From NCBI GenBank assembly GCA_910583675.1, contig CAJTYH010000064.1:1-9612 (forward strand): 9,612 bases of DNA, in the 5' to 3' direction. Positions 7,081 through 9,612 of the stretch are shown one piece after another. Numbering within the stretch: the first letter of the stretch is position 1; each line of letters opens with the position of its first letter. The notes under the pieces were generated by a model. It worked only from the letters and a program-made list of their open reading frames with translations, searched no databases and was not told the DNA's origin. Origin of the DNA: an uncultured Muribaculaceae bacterium (GTDB lineage: Bacteria; Bacteroidota; Bacteroidia; Bacteroidales; Muribaculaceae). A program made the translations under genes and the position numbers.

Positions 7081-8565
7081 TCAATTGCTACATATGTTTT
7101 TATATTTTTGAAAACGACTTGTGGGTTTGTCGGGAATCGTCATCTGAATACGAGTGCCAAGGAGAGGGCTTAGATAACGCTCTCGGAAATAGCGTTGATC
7201 TTTGAAATTGCAATAAGAGGTTATTTCTGCTAAAGAGCGAGGTTCTTTGCAGAACTCCACTATTTTTTCTTCGATTGTCATGTCAACTTGACTTGTGGGT
7301 TGACTTGTGGGTTGACTTGTGGGTTGACTTGTGGGTTGACTTGTGCCCGACTTGTGCCCTGCCGACAAGTCGGCTTCTGTTGTGGCGTAGACCTTCACTC
7401 GGAAAGCGGTGATTGTGTTTACATCAAAATCTGCCGGTGGATTGCCGTTGTCCTTGAGCATTTCTTGAACACGGGTCACACCTCTATTGAATTTATTAAC
7501 ATATTTGCCGACTTTCATCGCTTCAGCGACAAGAGGATTGCGGTAGTCGTTAACCGAAGGGAAATTTTCGGGTCGTGCTTCACCATACAATCCTCCGGCA
7601 TTCATTATCTCTATATAGTCATCGAATTGATACAGTCGGATAGGCATATTCGACTGGTAATCCCTGTGCATACAGGCATTCATTACCAATTCGCGTATGG
7701 CTCCTTCCGGATAATTCCACACAGTTCTCTCCCTGAACAAAGATTCAGGCACAGGGCGTTGCGTGATTATTGCATCTTTCACAAAGGATTCCAATGTCGG
7801 CAACATCCTGTATAACGGGCCTTCAAACTGCCGTTCATTGAGGATTTCACCTCCTTTATCTTTGCCGGCAAATCTGACAAATTGTACATAGTCGCCCATA
7901 AGAAAATATTTCGGATTCCTGCCAAACAAGATAATTCCGGCATAGGTGGGGCAATCATTGTCGCGGTCGAACAAGTGAATTGACGCAAGCTGCTCCTTTA
8001 TGTCGCGCGTATCCTCTGCAATAGTCTCCGCATCAAATATCTTAGGCAGATAAGAGGACTTGATATAATCAACATCCAAATCCTCTATTCTTGCATTAAG
8101 ACATGGAGTGCCATCAAAGGTTGCCATAAAAGAGCAACGACGCTCGGTAAGGATGCGTTCCTCCGCCTCGGTCGCAATGTCACGACGAGGCCCTATACGG
8201 ATAAATGCCCTGCCACGGTAACGCACAGGAGGTAAATCAGACGGGCGAACCTCTGCGACCAACAGGTCGCCATCAGGAAAGACGAACCGCTCGACTGACA
8301 TAGTTGGCAAAGGAAGAATATTTCCGTCGGAACGAATGCCTGCAATCTTTTTAAGTAGGGCATCATCAACTTTCATCCCGGCAATGCCGCCGTCATCGTT
8401 TGCTCCTATGATCAGATAGCCATTCTTACGCGCTCCCGGCATATCATTGGCAAACGCACAAATGGCCTCACAGAACTTGTCCATGTTGCCGGTGCTTGTC
8501 GTGCGTTCCACACGATATGACTCCGTGGACTTAAGCAAGTCCAGTATTTCTTCGGGAGATATCAT
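7081..8565 (-). CDS. Schlafen AlbA_2 / HATPase putative transcriptional regulator
   Basis: A 494-residue protein. N-terminal AlbA_2 (Schlafen-like) domain about 12-130: ESYRVERTTS (15-24), CEAICAFANDMPG (32-44), GYLIIGANDDGGIAGM (49-64) and PPVRYRGRAFIRIGPRR (112-128). The middle and ATP-binding part (about 205-395) has YAGIILFGRNP (208-218), IRELVMNACMHRDY (290-303, N-box-like), IEIMNAGGL (318-326) and NRGVTRVQEML (360-370), as in HATPase_c_4 proteins. A low-complexity TSQP linker (408-427) joins a C-terminal winged-helix-like domain (about 430-490). Such proteins are widespread in Bacteroidales and usually annotated as ATP-binding regulators; related Schlafen-like domains in other proteins are nucleases. 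It converges with the receiver gene (116-base gap without a clear terminator) and diverges from tfoX-like. Real role unknown. Confidence 0.85.
   Translation of the reverse strand: MISPEEILDLLKSTESYRVERTTSTGNMDKFCEAICAFANDMPGARKNGYLIIGANDDGGIAGMKVDDALLKKIAGIRSDGNILPLPTMSVERFVFPDGDLLVAEVRPSDLPPVRYRGRAFIRIGPRRDIATEAEERILTERRCSFMATFDGTPCLNARIEDLDVDYIKSSYLPKIFDAETIAEDTRDIKEQLASIHLFDRDNDCPTYAGIILFGRNPKYFLMGDYVQFVRFAGKDKGGEILNERQFEGPLYRMLPTLESFVKDAIITQRPVPESLFRERTVWNYPEGAIRELVMNACMHRDYQSNMPIRLYQFDDYIEIMNAGGLYGEARPENFPSVNDYRNPLVAEAMKVGKYVNKFNRGVTRVQEMLKDNGNPPADFDVNTITAFRVKVYATTEADLSAGHKSGTSQPTSQPTSQPTSQPTSQVDMTIEEKIVEFCKEPRSLAEITSYCNFKDQRYFRERYLSPLLGTRIQMTIPDKPTSRFQKYKNICSN
7288..7347 (+). repeat. 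12-bp tandem repeat inside the AlbA gene
   Basis: Unit TTGACTTGTGGG occurs four times perfectly (7288-7335), followed by a fifth copy matching for ten bases (7336-7345). A further degenerate half-unit (GACTTGTGCCC) lies at 7349-7359. On the coding minus strand each unit encodes Thr-Ser-Gln-Pro. The identity at synonymous sites points to recent slippage, and the unit length keeps the frame when copies are gained or lost. Confidence 0.95.
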
Positions 8566-8570
8566 ATCTG

Positions 8571-8578
8571 CAAATGTA
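8571..8578 (-). promoter_or_regulatory. -7 element directly before the AlbA gene
   Basis: TACATTTG on the minus strand fits TAnnTTTG and ends five bases before ATG 8565. If used, the mRNA would have almost no leader. No TTTG box lies at 19-21 bases upstream; the nearest TTTG (8594-8591) is only 12 bases away. This could be a leaderless promoter, or the true start codon could be downstream. Confidence 0.4.
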
Positions 8579-8580
8579 CT

Positions 8581-8640
8581 AAAACAATTTCAAATGAGGG
8601 AAGTATATGTCAGATAATTGTTAACTTTGCATAAGGATGG
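8581..8640 (+). repeat. promoter block, copy B (direct repeat of 5933-5992)
   Basis: Second copy of the receiver-gene promoter, in the same orientation and register (45 of 60 identities, no gaps). It lies between the AlbA gene start and the tfoX-like gene and is followed at once by a remnant of the receiver gene's 3' end. Confidence 0.85.
8622..8629 (+). promoter_or_regulatory. -7 element upstream of the remnant and the tfoX-like gene
   Basis: TAACTTTG, identical to the core at 5974-5981. Transcription would begin near 8635 and now reads through the remnant into the tfoX-like gene at 8720. The downstream pair may therefore be driven by a promoter inherited from a lost gene. Confidence 0.5.
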
Positions 8641-8693
8641 AAATACCCAATTTTCTTACAGGATACGTCCTACGGTTCCTAAATAGAGGATAG
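8637..8693 (+). pseudogene. remnant of a second receiver-domain gene (C-terminal codons only)
   Basis: Bases 8655-8683 match 6920-6948 at 26 of 29 positions. In frame this reads NFLTGYVLRFLN against NLIGYVQRLLKN at the end of the intact receiver protein, with one extra codon. Just upstream, ACCCAAT aligns with ATCCAAT of the intact gene. The frame is open from ATG 8637 to TAG 8691-8693 (18 codons: M-E-I-P-N-F and so on), so a microprotein is possible, but the simplest reading is a paralogue reduced to its promoter and tail by an internal deletion of about 0.9 kb. Confidence 0.7.
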
Positions 8694-8719
8694 TCATCTA
8701 TAGACAGACTGAATAAACA

Positions 8720-9040
8720 ATGGCTTGCACAACTGAATTTATAGACTTTGTGTGCGAATCCCTTCGTCCGCTCGGCGAAGTACGTAGCCGAAAAATGATG
8801 GGTGATTACGTTATCTACGTCAACGGGAAATGCGTAATCACCGCTTGCGACAACAACGCATATATCAAGAAATTGCCCTGTATAGCAGATTTGATGTGTG
8901 ATGCGGAAATCGGATCTCCTTATCAAGGAGCCAAAGAGACATATATCCTTGACTTTACTGATATTCGGAAGACTTTGAAAGTGATCGAAACACTTTGGGA
9001 TCATCTGCAATATCCCAAATCAAAGACACGGAAAGAATGA
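8720..9040 (+). CDS. TfoX/Sxy N-terminal-domain protein
   Basis: A 106-residue protein consisting of the TfoX N-terminal domain only (residues about 5-95). Visible: LRPLGEVRSRKMMGDYVIYVNGK (15-37), which matches the family core R-K-M-(F/M)-G-x-Y-x-(I/L)-Y, then CVITACDNNAYIKKL (38-52) and ETYILDFTD (73-81). In Gammaproteobacteria full-length TfoX/Sxy activates competence genes together with CRP; single-domain versions in Bacteroidota have no defined role, so no competence function is claimed. Its stop overlaps the next ATG as ATGA, which suggests coupled translation with the membrane protein. The likely promoter is 8622-8629. Confidence 0.8.
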   Translation: MACTTEFIDFVCESLRPLGEVRSRKMMGDYVIYVNGKCVITACDNNAYIKKLPCIADLMCDAEIGSPYQGAKETYILDFTDIRKTLKVIETLWDHLQYPKSKTRKE

Positions 9041-9462
9041 CAAAAGCACGAAAACTTAAATTATGCGATTGGACGCTTGTATTTACGACTGCGTTCATAC
9101 TTGCATCATCCATGCAACTTGAAGCAACTGGTAGCCGTGGCACCGTGTGGGTGTGGACTCATGTGGTTATAGGCTGTCTGTTTTTTGCCAATGTCATATG
9201 GCACCTGTATCTCCATTTCAATTGGAAATCGTGGGTGCAAAGATTACGGAAACAAAAATCGCCTGTGACCCGTTGGCTTGCCATTCTTGCATTCCTCACA
9301 TTAGTAAGCGCCCTTTTCGCCGTCCTCCATTGGATTGGCTCATACGTTCATTCACCGATTGGAGCCGTCCACGGCAAAATCGGATTCATATTCTTGATAC
9401 TCGCCATCGGCCATACCATCAAACGCCTCAGATTTTTTAAACAAAAACAGCATTCCCATTAG
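9037..9462 (+). CDS. small four-helix membrane protein, DUF4405/cytochrome-b-like
   Basis: A 141-residue protein with four membrane helices at about 11-28, 38-59, 78-99 and 108-128. Histidines lie in or near the helices: His42, His56, His60, His98, His105, His112 and His126. The arrangement (WTHVVIGCLFFANVIWHLYLHFNW and GAVHGKIGFIFLILAIGHTIKR as landmarks around 40-63 and 109-130) resembles DUF4405, a family thought to resemble heme-binding cytochrome b domains. Heme binding is inferred from the His pairs only. The frame is open from base 8995, but ATG 9037 is chosen because it overlaps the previous stop by four bases and gives a basic N-terminus (MTKARKLK) before the first helix. It is followed by a strong terminator. 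Confidence 0.65.
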   Translation: MTKARKLKLCDWTLVFTTAFILASSMQLEATGSRGTVWVWTHVVIGCLFFANVIWHLYLHFNWKSWVQRLRKQKSPVTRWLAILAFLTLVSALFAVLHWIGSYVHSPIGAVHGKIGFIFLILAIGHTIKRLRFFKQKQHSH

Positions 9463-9521
9463 ACATAACCTCACAAACTGCATTTTCCTCAACTCTCTGA
9501 TACATTTCATAAAGATAATAG

Positions 9522-9564
9522 CACAAAAAAGAGCTAAATCATAATGACTTAGCTCTTTTTTGTG
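9522..9564. terminator. symmetric bidirectional terminator
   Basis: Sixteen-base perfect arms, CACAAAAAAGAGCTAA (9522-9537) and its complement (9549-9564), enclose an 11-base loop. The core GAGCTAA/TTAGCTC is flanked by A6 and T6, so it can end both the plus-strand tfoX-like operon and the minus-strand tRNA transcript. Confidence 0.85.
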
Positions 9565-9612
9565 TTGCCTTGGAAGGATTCGAACCCTCACAGGCGGAAC
9601 CAGAATCCGACG
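9565..9612 (-). tRNA. tRNA 3' half, probably tRNA-Gln (CTG), cut by window edge
   Basis: The minus-strand reading shows anticodon arm TCGGA-TTCTGGT-TCCGC (loop anticodon CTG, which reads CAG for Gln), T-arm GAGGG-TTCGAAT-CCTTC, acceptor strand CAAGGCA and discriminator A, with no encoded CCA. The outermost anticodon-stem pair is a mismatch (T/C) and position 37 is G. The 5' half is beyond the right edge, so isotype rests on the anticodon loop. Confidence 0.75.

Noticed and set aside
7288..7359. Tandem repeat as a CRISPR array or origin iterons
   Set aside because: Units are contiguous without spacers, only 12 bases, and lie in frame within a coding sequence.
7288..7815. 175-codon plus-strand frame beginning with repeated Cys-Gly-Leu-Thr
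   Set aside because: Created by the reverse reading of the 12-bp repeat; the AlbA gene on the minus strand explains the sequence.
5933..8640. Direct repeats as transposon ends or phage attachment sites
   Set aside because: No transposase or integrase gene lies between them, they contain a promoter core, and the adjacent gene-tail match fits duplication and deletion better.

Overview
The window looks like chromosomal DNA of a gut-type Bacteroidota, most likely order Bacteroidales. The reasons are several promoter cores of the TAnnTTTG type (one with a TTTG box exactly 19 bases upstream), mostly SD-poor gene starts, tRNA genes without an encoded CCA, and proteins whose wording is familiar from Bacteroidales (the IorA/IorB pair, the PLP aminotransferase, the Schlafen-type AlbA ATPase). 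I cannot name the genus; a Muribaculaceae-like or Bacteroides-like host would both fit.

Layout. Bases 1-53 hold the 5' part of a minus-strand tRNA-Gly(CCC) with its own promoter at 76-106. Bases 198-806 (+) encode an AlkD/HEAT-like DNA alkylation repair protein. A U-tract hairpin at 812-845 separates it from a four-gene minus-strand operon (5769 down to 880): iorA, iorB, a fold-type-I aminotransferase and an acetyl-CoA hydrolase/CoA-transferase family protein. Together they read as a route from an amino acid, probably aromatic, to its 2-oxoacid, then to an aryl-acetyl-CoA with reduced ferredoxin, then to the free acid with the CoA moved to acetate or a similar acceptor. IorA lacks the usual C-terminal iron-sulfur ferredoxin domain.

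Bases about 5930-8700 form an accessory islet. It contains an AT-rich gene for a membrane-anchored coiled-coil protein ending in a receiver domain (6116-6964, +), a Schlafen AlbA_2/ATPase protein with a 12-bp tandem repeat (7081-8565, -), and a short remnant at 8581-8693. The remnant is a second copy of the receiver gene's promoter, in the same register, followed directly by a decayed copy of the receiver gene's last codons. The islet therefore once held a second receiver gene that was lost by internal deletion. This is the most unusual structure in the window, and the receiver/AlbA pair is the best candidate for an undescribed sensing or defence-related module, although nothing here proves that role.

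Bases 8720-9462 (+) are a translationally coupled pair: a TfoX N-terminal-domain protein and a small four-helix, histidine-rich membrane protein of DUF4405/cytochrome-b-like type. A long symmetric terminator (9522-9564) lies between this pair and the 3' half of a minus-strand tRNA, probably tRNA-Gln(CTG), which runs off the right edge.
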